Positions 9,571 to 19,348 of a stretch of DNA of 64,000 nucleotides are shown piece by piece; the first letter of the stretch is position 1; each line of letters begins with the position of its first letter. The translations under genes and the position numbers were made by a program. The notes beneath the pieces were generated by a model. It had not been told where the DNA came from and did no database searches. It saw only the letters and a list, made by a program, of their open reading frames with translations. This DNA is from Chrysopilus asiliformis (taxonomy: Eukaryota > Arthropoda > Insecta > Diptera > Rhagionidae): assembly GCA_964034945.1 (NCBI GenBank), contig OZ035962.1, positions 98,414,784 to 98,478,783 on the forward strand. Direction: 5' to 3'.

Positions 9571-12500
9571 GATAGAAGATTGAGAAAACTTTGACGACTC
9601 CATTTTGAAATCCCTCTAAAATTGAAAAAATTTTTGTTATCTTACTTGAAAATTTAAAAAAAAACAATTTCAGCTTAAATTATCAGTTATTGCAAATTCT
9701 TAATTCGCATTTCAATTATTTTATCATATTTTTTTATCTAACAATATTATAACGCGCAAAAAACATCAAAATTTAGAAGCCCCTAAAGAGTGTGTTGGAA
9801 ATTTTTATTCGTTTCCTGTTGAGTAAGTAATTTACCATCCAGAAAAACACATGAAATCACATCAAAGCTTTCGAATGCGAAATCCGTATAATTTTCTTAT
9901 AACTTACCTTTTCTCCAATAGCTTAGAGAAGAAGAAAAAACCTTTTCAAGGACTAGCAGGGACATATGCGGATGGTAAAAATGTAGAACGCATATCCCCA
10001 AGAAATAGACGAAAATATATACGACGAAAAGTAATTGAACATCTTCGAATGCATATTGTTCAAAGATCCTCTCTAGCACCCAAATCCGAAATTCAAACCG
10101 ACTATCGGTATTTCTTTTTTTTTCTATCAGCGTCAATGTGAGTAACAATTGCAGAATAGGAACCAACCGGGAAGCTTGAGGGGTTAAGCATATCGCGACA
10201 TTTACCGAGTACATCCCTTCACTCTTAAACCCGAAAGATTATTTATCGATGAAAGGTAAGATGTACAGATCGTTATCGACGTGTCCTTGTCGTTTTTAAA
10301 ATGAGGAAAAAGGGCTGATAAATCCAAAGGATGAAGATGATTTACATTCACGAGATTTTCAATATCAATATCAATTGGATTCTATTTACTTCTCCAACTC
10401 AAACAAGGACTCTGCGATACGATACGTAGGTTACTGGCGATACTGGGAGGGGAAGGAGCAAAAAAGCTAACCCAAAACGGATGGAAAGTACTCGTAAGTG
10501 TGGATGTAACATGTAGCCTGCACTCAACTGAATAGATGCTCATGTCAATTTCTTGGAAAGAATTTTCCTTTCGATGAGTATCCACCAGTTATACCAATGT
10601 CGAGAGACCAGACTTCAACAAACCAGCGCACTACTGCCATTGATGCTTCTGTTCATTCGGAATCGCCTGCTCAATCCTTTATAGTGGCACACCAGAAGGA
10701 TCCTTTTTGCTAGTGACTGGTAGTTGAAGATTGGTGGCCCCTTTTGGCCAAATAAATCCCATTCAGTGGATTCATCTCTTATTGTATGTAGAATTTCTTA
10801 GTCCTTTCGAGTATTTGAAATTCGGAATGGGGATAAAATTGGTTTGAATATCTTTCCTCCTTCATGTGATTCTTTGGATTCTTGGTCCTTTTGGTGTCTT
10901 GGCACATCTTTCCGTTGGTTCCTCATCGTCATATAATATTTAAGGATAAAGAAGACGGCAGTCAATCAAATTGTTTTATGGAGAAAATTCCTTTGATGAT
11001 GTTCAGTGGACTATTAATAATTTCGCATATCGTTTATTGCGAACCGGATAATGAGATTGAACCATTTTACCATATCATCATCGTTTTAGTCAATCCATCA
11101 GATGGGACTCGATTTTAAGTATTTTGGCATAACATACAAATACAAATATATATTTGTGATTTATCTGTAAATATAGATTTTAGTCAACATTTTTCTTGTT
11201 CAGATAATTTTTTTTTTGCTTATATCGAAAAAGGGCTCAAATACACTAGACAGGAATACATTTCTTTCCGGATTTATAGAACTGCGATCGAGGACAAGTT
11301 GTTTCAGGACTCCCAAGTTTCTGTATCTTTCGACTAAACGATTTCCAAGATTATTGAAAAGACGATTGTGAGTGTTTTACACTTCAGTACTCTTTCGGCA
11401 ACCGAAATGTTTTAAAAGGATTTTCTCGTTTCAATTTCAGAGTTTTTTTTTTCTGCTTCATATAAACCAATGCAAAAACTCGGTTTCTTAACGAATCTTA
11501 TACTTTGGTTACTTTACAGAATAAGATAAGATTTTTATTTTTCATCACCGAGAGTTGAGTCAGGGATCTTTAGACAAAGCCCAAAAAATCACAACCAAAG
11601 TGAATTTCAAAAACAGAAGATTTTATTAATTTTATAAATTTTCCTTGTTTAAAAATAAAAAAAAATTAACCTCTTTCTATTTAAAAATTCTCGTTCAGTA
11701 AATTTCATATGCAACATCGCCACGAAAAAATAAAATTTACCTTAACGTTTCTCAATCGGAAAAATTAATGCAAACTTTTATTGGACAATTTTGCCAATTT
11801 CATGGTCCACTGAACATTTTTATCAAGTCCTCAACGAATTCCTGGTTATTTGGTATATTTCTATATATTCATGTATTTCTAGATTCTAGCTACCGCGTCG
11901 GACTGCCTCGTATTCAGAATTCGTTGTGCATATCTCAAACCAATGTCCTTTTTACCATTTGTCCATTTCGGCAAATTGCTCTGTGGCAGACAACACGATT
12001 TTAGGACTTTTTTTTTATTATCCTACTTCAGTTTTTTTTTTTGTCATTTCTGGGAACAATTACAATTTATACAACAATAGTCAAATGCATATATGATGGT
12101 TAACAATAGCATAGAAAATTTGACCAAAACATAAAACGACTGTTTCACAAGAAAAAAATTAATCTTGAAACAATACGTCTGTGCCTCCTAATTGCTGTAA
12201 TATTTAAAAAGATTCCTGTAAACAATTTACTTTTTTCTGCATTTTCATTGAAATTACTGCTAGTAATTTCAATTAAAGTAGGTATGCCATAACGTATTAT
12301 TAATATGAATTGACGGAGTTTCAAACGAAAAAGATTTTTATGTTGGGAGAAAGTTTTTATTAAAAATTTAGAGAATTATCGTAAATTTTTTATAGATAAT
12401 ACATTTTTAGTGACCTTTTACTCATCCAAATGTATAAAAGTGGCATCTCGAAAAGTTTTCCCATAAAATTTTTGAAGAAATCTATAAAAAAAAATGTGAA

Positions 12501-13065
12501 ATTTTAAAGTTCATGTCCAACCCAATTGACCAAATTGGTTGGAAAACCAATTGGATTTCCAATCATCTTGTACCAAGTACCGAAAGTACGATTTATGGAA
12601 TTTTGACTGGAAATCCAAGATTTTTTCCTGTGAAAATGGTCCTTTTTGTACCATAAGGTCCATAATTTCAAATGTTCCCACAAATATTCTTAAACTTTAT
12701 CAAGGAAAATTGCGTGGTACATTTGGACACGGTACAAGAATTCCGACATTAGTCAATTGGAAACGAGCTATAAATTCATTTTCATTTAATAGTCGCACGA
12801 TATGAATTTTCGAGAAAAAGCAGCTTTTAGGAAACATCGGCAAATAGGGAATAGCATATAAATATTGGTTTTCCAATGAGTTTCCGCTTGTAGAGCCGGA
12901 AACTATGTAGGTACTGGTTTTAAACCATGAATTAATATAAATTTAAATTTTAAAACAAAGTTTCAATTTTCGATAATGAAACTTCGGAAACAAATAGTTT
13001 AGTTTTCAATAAAAGGTTAAAAACTAAACCGGAAAGACGAAAAAGTGAAAATTTGAACTTGGTTT
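9571..13065. other. gene-free interval
   Basis: No gene supported. The frame at 9851-10141 is basic and low in complexity, without a recognisable domain. Others are shorter and overlap on opposite strands. Confidence 0.4.
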
Positions 13066-13069
13066 TTAA

Positions 13070-13288
13070 CACGTTCGTGACATCGTGTACCACTGGTGGT
13101 ACATGTACAGTTTTTTTAAAACCGCGCGAGTAAATAGTGCGGTAGTTTTTTTGTGGAAGTAATATAAAAACACGCACCGTGTACCACCGATGGCGCACAA
13201 CTGCCAGAAAACAAATCGCTAGTGTACCACCCGTGGTACACGATGTCCAAATGTAAAAAAAGTTGAAAAAGCAAATGTCACGAACGTC
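13070..13288. mobile_element. TTAA-flanked MITE (piggyBac-type insertion site)
   Basis: The ends CACGTTCGTGACAT and ATGTCACGAACGTC are inverted with one mismatch. Each is directly bordered by TTAA (13066-13069 and 13289-13292), the target site of piggyBac-superfamily elements. The interior holds two further palindromes of the form GTACCAC-N-GTGGTAC, at about 13088-13105 and 13223-13240. It is 219 bp and non-coding. The superfamily assignment rests on the TTAA site only. Confidence 0.75.
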
Positions 13289-13430
13289 TTAAATTAAAAA
13301 GTTTAAAAATTTTGTTCACTGTTAAGAAGAACTGCTAAAATACCTTAAATTTGTTCAAAATGCTCCTTTGATCACCACACGACGTCACCACCGACTTGAG
13401 TGGCCGTATAGAGTTTATTTTTAACCCTCA

Positions 13431-14013
13431 AACATAACAAAAGCTATAATTGCCAATTTGGCAATTATTGAAAACCCGTATGGTGATTTAAGTGAACAGC
13501 GAACAGTTGTATCAAAATTCCACTTTGAAGTCAAATTTTCCAATAAGATTTTTTAAAATTTATTCCAATCGGATTTTGATGTATGGGAGTTTTATGTAGA
13601 ATCATATCTTAAATAACTTTTGTTCTTGGACTTTTTTGATAAAATTCACCGTTTTTGAGATATTCAGAAAAAAACTTTTCGTTCGTATGGGGGGTACCCC
13701 CCCTAATGGTCCATTTTTGCCCATTAACGAACTTAGCCTCACGAAAAACGGATCTGGGCAAAATTTCAAGTCTCTAGCTCAATCCATTAGCCCGCAATCC
13801 GCGCCACAGACAGACAGACAGACGGACAGACAGACAGACGGACAGACAGACAGACGGACAGACGGACAGACGGACGGACATGCAAAAATTAATTATTTTT
13901 ATCATTCTAAACACACTAGTGTAATTCATTTTTTTGTGTGATGACGGGATCTTGGCGTTACAAACGGTAAGGCAAATCTAATATACCCTTTGGTTTCACC
14001 ATACGGGTATAAA
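13431..14013 (-). repeat. family B dispersed repeat, copy 2
   Basis: Reverse-oriented and nearly full length. The distal end (cataacaaaagctataattg) is at the left and the terminal hairpin at the right (13982-14011, complete stem). The GTCY tract is read here as GACA/GACG at about 13805-13880. A spurious open frame (13636-13941) crosses it. Confidence 0.88.
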
Positions 14014-14315
14014 AACGTAAGATCCGATTTAACATCTTGAGACAAATCGTAAGATCCAGAAAAACTTTTTATGAATTCATTCTTCAATATGGCAAAAAAA
14101 TGTATTTTTGTTTTCTAGTATTATTTCTACATATTTTTTCCGAAACTAAATATTGCAAAAGAAAATTTTGTGTTAATCACAACTGATATTTTTACTTAAA
14201 AATATTAGAAATTGCTAATTAGAAAAATGAAAACGATTTTGTGTAAATTTGAAAAGAAATGAGTACAAAAAATGTTTCCGAGAAATTAGGTCAGTAAATA
14301 AATAAATACTTTTCT

Positions 14316-14319
14316 GTAT
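14316..14319 (+). repeat. target site duplication GTAT (left)
   Basis: GTAT immediately precedes the 5' LTR and is repeated at 25492-25495 immediately after the 3' LTR. A 4-bp duplication is typical of Ty3/gypsy integrases. Confidence 0.9.
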
Positions 14320-16465
14320 TGTTGTGTGGCACTGGCTTTACAACCTTAAATTAAAGTAAAGTGGTCACAGCACACGATATTCCCTTACATTTTTCTTAAA
14401 TTTCTTTGTGCCATTGAACCGCTTCAATAAAAATATCCCGCAATATTCCAATATTCATAGAAATGAACAGATACAAAGGACTTCGATTGGGCACAATGAA
14501 GAATCGGCAGCAGCCAATTCAATGTTAGCCGTTCGCTGATCCTCATCGCGCCAAATTTCCTTGTTGGTTTTAAACTTAAATTAAGCTAAAAACTTTAAAA
14601 CTTAAATTAAAATAAAACACCGAATTTGAACAAAGACGATCACGCGCTAAAATTTAAAGTAACAGGTAAAAACTAAAACTTATACAAATTGAATTTTCTA
14701 TTCGCGACACAAAAAGTGTGGTTTTTAATAAAAAGAAAAAACGTGGTTTTAGCCAAGATAAGGAATTTAGGAGTTAATCGATTCATATTAGGCTACTTGC
14801 TCCAAAAAAGTAGTAATAATAAATTCAGGTAAAAATTTGTGCTAAAATTAAACGCGAATTAGGAAATAATAAAATGAATTTAAAACCAGATTGAGGAGAT
14901 TGGCGCGACTACAATTAAGCTGAACGGTGAATCCTTCATTGCCACATGGCGAAATTTTCCAAGGATTAATTTTCCGGTCTAGTTTCTCAAGGAGAGATTT
15001 TATTTTGTGGCGGAAAGAAGAAAAAAATAGCTCACGGCCAAAATTTCCCGAATTTTCTTTAAATTCAAATTTTGAGAAGTTGCGGGACATTCAAAGTACA
15101 GTTATCACTGCAAGCAGAACTTAAGAATTTGGAAAACCGCACGTGGGGTAGATTGACATCGTTCAGGAGAGGATTACACGGCATCAAAACTAGTTTTGGG
15201 ACCTTCTTGTATAATTTATAGTTTTTCTTTTTGTGAAGCAAAGTTTTCTTCGAATTATTTTGGAAAACTGTCGGCGTATTGGGAAAATTACTCAATCCCC
15301 AGGATTTTTTTTAAGGAGAGTACATATTTTCTAATTTTCAATGGCTTTATTCTTCTTTACATGACCCTTAACTAATTTGAGAAACCTTAGTAACTTTTTA
15401 GCTTCGTCTGCATCGTGCGCGCATGGATAGCCGGCGGAGAGATAAAAAGGATCAACATTGATAAGAAAAATAATAAAAGGAAAGTACTGGAGTAAAAGTA
15501 AGTCAAATTTTTTTTTGCTTTTATTAGTTGAGGCCAAGTCACTTAATTTTAGTGATAATTAAGAAGAGTTAACCATTGAAAAATAGTTACGGAAATTATA
15601 TTTAGGCAATAGCCCGTAAAGAAAAACATTTTTCTTATTTTTGCCAATGGTATGATCTTAATGGTATTCAGAAGGATACTTTGCTAATAATTGTTTATCT
15701 TTTGTGAATTTTCGATTGTGTTGAATCGTCCAAATTTTCTTGATCGCGAAATATTGTCAAGATTTTTTTTTGTGTGAGTAAATTATTGTCCCATATTAGA
15801 ACGTTTTATACCAACGTTAAGCGGACGTAAGATCCATCTAAAATTATATTTTTTTTGAGAGAATACGCCTAAAAGATCGAATTAACAAAAATTGTTCAAT
15901 TTAATTGTTTTAAAATAAAGCTGGATTGTCATTTTTATATTTGGCCGAAGGAATGTACCGAGTTTTCTTTCTCTCGTGTTGGTACATCTGCGCAAGAGTT
16001 TTGATTTTTTTTTGGAGATGATCGGTTGGGTGAAATTATGGTATCAAATTAACCATTTCAATATGTGCTAATTTGCGTTAAAGTGGAGGGGGTGAATAAA
16101 GATGTGTGGATATGGGGGGTGACGAAACCTAGTATAATTTAATCATTTCTTTAGTATCAGTTTTTATTCGGATTTCTTTCGCTTCGGTGAAATGTGCATT
16201 CTTTTACTTTCAAACCACGGCATGAAATAGTGTTATCCTACAGTTCTATTCCGAAGCAAGGACCCACCCACCGGCGAGCTAAAAGCCAGGCAAATGCAAG
16301 CATGCCGTAGCTGAGGAATAGACTGGCAGGCCCGGGACCACCTCAATATCCGAGGTTAAGTATGTCCCAAAAATTTTGTTGTTTATCTAGATTTGCGGTG
16401 AATTATCCTTTTTGGTGAATCAATCAATATCTATAGCTTTTCCAGAAGAGCCTGCACAGATAACA
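14320..16465 (+). repeat. 5' LTR (2146 bp)
   Basis: Bounded by TG...CA and paired with 23345-25491 at an offset of 9025-9026. The LTR has no long coding frame. Short frames repeat identically in both LTRs because the sequence is duplicated. A promoter and polyadenylation site should lie here by family rule. AATAAA-like words occur, but I cannot place the R region. Confidence 0.95.
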
Positions 16466-16468
16466 ACA

Positions 16469-16480
16469 TGGCGCCCAACG
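16469..16480 (+). promoter_or_regulatory. primer binding site, tRNA-Lys
   Basis: TGGCGCCCAACG begins three bases after the 5' LTR. It is complementary to the CCA-bearing 3' end of an insect tRNA-Lys (12 nt), after which the match stops. This primes minus-strand DNA synthesis. Confidence 0.9.
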
Positions 16481-17512
16481 CTAAAGCGTACACTTTTTTC
16501 AGTTTTGTAGTTTTGATATTTTAGTTGAGTCAGTAAATCATTAAAAATTTCTCCGTTCTTTAAAAATAGTTAATTAGCCATAGAGTAAATGCGGAAGGTC
16601 AAGAATAAGTTCAGTTGTCCCAATCGTGTGGAAGTAGACGCGATGGTTGCGAGTGGACCAAGTTTTTGAACAAGTTCTGCATTTTTTTTTACATGTTATC
16701 CTACGCTTCCACGTCCCGACATTTGGTTTCAGATGTTTGTGTGGCGATGAAAGTGTTAGGAGTAGCATCTATCGGCTTGTAGATAATCTTCAACGATGTC
16801 TTCACGCGGAAAAGCGTCGAATTGCGTCGGGTGAAATCTACATTCCAAATACAGGAAATCAAATTGATCAGTCTGGATAGTAGACAAACAGTGTCATTTA
16901 CCATTGCTGGTCAAATCAAAAAGATTTTCATTTCAATCAGGTTTAGCGTAAAATTTTCAACCATTTTTTTTTAAAATTATTTGGTTCGAGTTAGGTTTTG
17001 GAAAATTATAGTAGTCGTTTTGACCCCCCTATTGAAGCAATCTTTATTCACCCCCATCATGATTATGAGAATAGTTAGAAATTCAAATTGATATCGTTTG
17101 GTTTGAGTGAAAACCGTTGTTTGTAGACGTAATAGTTTTGAGTCAAAGAATTTATTGATTTCGCTAATATTTTTTTGGAAAAAGACTGATAGTAAACATT
17201 TCTAAAAATTTGTCTGCTAGGTTTAGTGAAGGTGGCATATTACTAAATTGAGTCTAGATAATAGAGATAAATTGTGACTGTTTCTCTTTTGGAGCGTTAG
17301 TTGTGTCACTTGCATATTTAGTGTTTTTCTAGGTTTAAGTTGTATTTAATTATAGAATTTATTCGCCGAGGCGATAGGCTAAGTCAAAGTTAAGGATTGT
17401 AAAATAGCCACAATAAGTTGGTATTGTAATTTAAGAATTCATATCAAAGAAAATAAAATAATTGTGTCGAAAACAAAATAGGGTATACGAATTAAAAGTC
17501 AAACGTTGTCAA
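16481..17512 (+). other. retrotransposon leader between primer site and gag
   Basis: About 1 kb, non-coding, with many upstream ATGs and short frames. Packaging and dimerisation signals would be expected here, but none can be named from sequence. It includes a C-run, 'gacccccctattg', at about 17021. Confidence 0.6.
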
Positions 17513-19348
17513 ATGAAAATGTCTGGTAGGGGAACAGTTCCTAAGAGCAGTGTATACAAAAGAAGAGGAAAAGGAAGAGGACGATCTGGCGTTCGATTCG
17601 TAGATAACGAAGACTCTCCAAGTCTTGTGGATCAGACGGAAACGACTCGTAGATCGCAGTCGCTCGAGGATCTTCAGATATTCGGACCGCGGCATAGTTT
17701 ATTGCATACACCCAGAAACTTGCAGAAGGAAATTCAAATGACATCCGTAGAAAACCTTGAAAGAAATCTGAGAGGAGAGGCGGTAGAAGGTGCTGTAGGC
17801 GGTGCGGGGACAGCAACTACGACAACACCAGATCGAGTTCCCAGTTCAATAAGGCATTTGGATCAATGGCGTATAAGAGACCAGGATGATCGGTATAGTT
17901 TAGGTTTGGGCCAAAGGACGCCAACCATGCCAATTCCGTCTAAAGAAGGAGCAGAGGAGGATGTACGGGAAATGGTAAGAGCAGCAGTTGGAACGATGCA
18001 GGCAGCTTGGATGAGCAAAATGTCGGAAGATCTGAAAAAAATGATCAATGATGCGGTTGTAAAAACATTAAAAGGGCAAGAAGTTCAAAGGGATGGGTCC
18101 AATGCCTCAGGTAGGGTATCTCAGAATCGAGATCTTTCAGGTTTAGAAGATTTGCTATCCGAAGCGACTGGAGTTTCACAGTTAGCCGAAAACCAACGTG
18201 CCCAACCAAATGGTCAATCGTCTTATGCACAAAATCGGCAAAACGAGGACATAGCAGGATCTGGAATAGCAAGGGATAGAAGGACAAGTAATCGTACAGT
18301 CAGTTGGGACGATAGAACGCCTGAATATTCTGGATTTGATGGAGCCGATCTTCTCCGAGAATTTGAGCGGTGGGATTTAAGAGAAACTCGTCGCGTGAAT
18401 CCAACTACATCTCAAATAGAAAGAAATGGAGAAGGTAGTCAAATTTCAGCTAGACCATCAAACAATGGAGGCTTATCCAGACCCCACGGTGCCTATCAAC
18501 GGAATTGTAAATTGGAACGTTGGGGGTTCAAGTTTGATGGGGTTTCGCCTGACTTGGGAGCAGAAGATTTTATTTTTAGAGTTGAAAGGTTAAAGGCCGC
18601 TCACGGATATACGTGGCCGGAAATCTATGCGAATTTTCACATGTTATTAACGGGACAGGCTCAAGCTTGGTTTTGGAGATATCTGAAAAACACTACTAAC
18701 GGAACATGGGAAAATCTGAAAGCAGCTTTGCTTCAGAGATTCAAGAGATTGCATTCGGATTTGGACATACTAAGAGCACTTATAGATAGACGGCAAGGGC
18801 TAAACGAAACTTTCGACGAGTATCTGAATTATGTTTTGAAAGAAACTGACAAAATGAGAGCACCACTTCCAATTGCGGAAGTGATAAACGTCGTAAAGGG
18901 AAATGTCAAAGAAAGATTGGGACAATTGATATTCGCACAGTCTGTCTATAGCTTGGAGCAATTACGAGAAGTAGGACGGAAGGCCGAAATATTCTTGAAC
19001 CGGAGATACGTCCAAATAAATCGAACGCCTCTAAATCAACCATCTAGAAACGTACATGAGTTAGATAACGAATTCATCCCAAGATCAGCTGAGAATATTC
19101 CCGAATTAGAAGCGATCGATCCAGCTTCACGATCCAGTGAAAGACCGCTTTGTTGGAATTGCGAGCAAGAGGGTCACCGATTTAGAGACTGTCCAGAAAG
19201 TACCAGAAGGACCTTCTGTTATCGATGCGGTAAAGTAGGAGTCGATTCGATTTACAGATGTCCAACTTGTTCGACGGGAAACTCTGCGGGGAGCGGGCGA
19301 TTGCCGGGGGCAGTTCGCTCCAAAACTCCAAACCCCGGGATGAAGTAA
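17513..19348 (+). CDS. gag: Gag polyprotein of the Ty3/gypsy element
   Basis: About 611 residues from the first ATG at 17513; a second ATG lies two codons on at 17519. The open frame extends 17 codons further upstream but without an ATG. The N-terminus is Arg/Lys-rich (around residues 12-30, RRGKGRGRSG). A long polar region with a predicted helical stretch follows (around 150-185). The retrotransposon Gag domain lies around residues 335-410 (WGFKFDG, AWFWRYL, LLQRFKRL). Near residue 547 is a CCHC zinc knuckle, CWNCEQEGHRFRDC. A second Cys-rich motif starts near 569 (CYRCGKVG...CPTC) with Val where His is expected. Gag should form the particle and bind the RNA. It overlaps pol, which is reached by -1 frameshifting at 19276-19282. 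Confidence 0.95.
   Translation: MKMSGRGTVPKSSVYKRRGKGRGRSGVRFVDNEDSPSLVDQTETTRRSQSLEDLQIFGPRHSLLHTPRNLQKEIQMTSVENLERNLRGEAVEGAVGGAGTATTTTPDRVPSSIRHLDQWRIRDQDDRYSLGLGQRTPTMPIPSKEGAEEDVREMVRAAVGTMQAAWMSKMSEDLKKMINDAVVKTLKGQEVQRDGSNASGRVSQNRDLSGLEDLLSEATGVSQLAENQRAQPNGQSSYAQNRQNEDIAGSGIARDRRTSNRTVSWDDRTPEYSGFDGADLLREFERWDLRETRRVNPTTSQIERNGEGSQISARPSNNGGLSRPHGAYQRNCKLERWGFKFDGVSPDLGAEDFIFRVERLKAAHGYTWPEIYANFHMLLTGQAQAWFWRYLKNTTNGTWENLKAALLQRFKRLHSDLDILRALIDRRQGLNETFDEYLNYVLKETDKMRAPLPIAEVINVVKGNVKERLGQLIFAQSVYSLEQLREVGRKAEIFLNRRYVQINRTPLNQPSRNVHELDNEFIPRSAENIPELEAIDPASRSSERPLCWNCEQEGHRFRDCPESTRRTFCYRCGKVGVDSIYRCPTCSTGNSAGSGRLPGAVRSKTPNPGMK
19276..19282 (+). promoter_or_regulatory. -1 ribosomal frameshift slippery site GGGAAAC
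   Basis: The heptamer lies exactly in the X XXY YYZ register of gag (codons GGA AAC preceded by G). It falls within the 19234-19348 window where the pol frame is open and gag has not yet stopped. Seven bases later a stem-loop can form (19290-19298 with 19313-19321). GGGAAAC is an established -1 slippery heptamer. Confidence 0.88.

Noticed and set aside
13636..13941. 101-codon plus-strand frame
   Set aside because: It lies entirely within a family B repeat and its GACA tract, and homologous frames in other copies are broken.
14848..15537. Cluster of short frames repeated exactly at 23873-24562
   Set aside because: They lie within the LTRs and are duplicated only because the LTR is. No coding signature.
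16469..16480. Possibility of a tRNA gene at the GGCGCCCAACG sequence
   Set aside because: Only the 12-nt complement of a tRNA-Lys 3' end is present, placed right after an LTR. It is a primer site.
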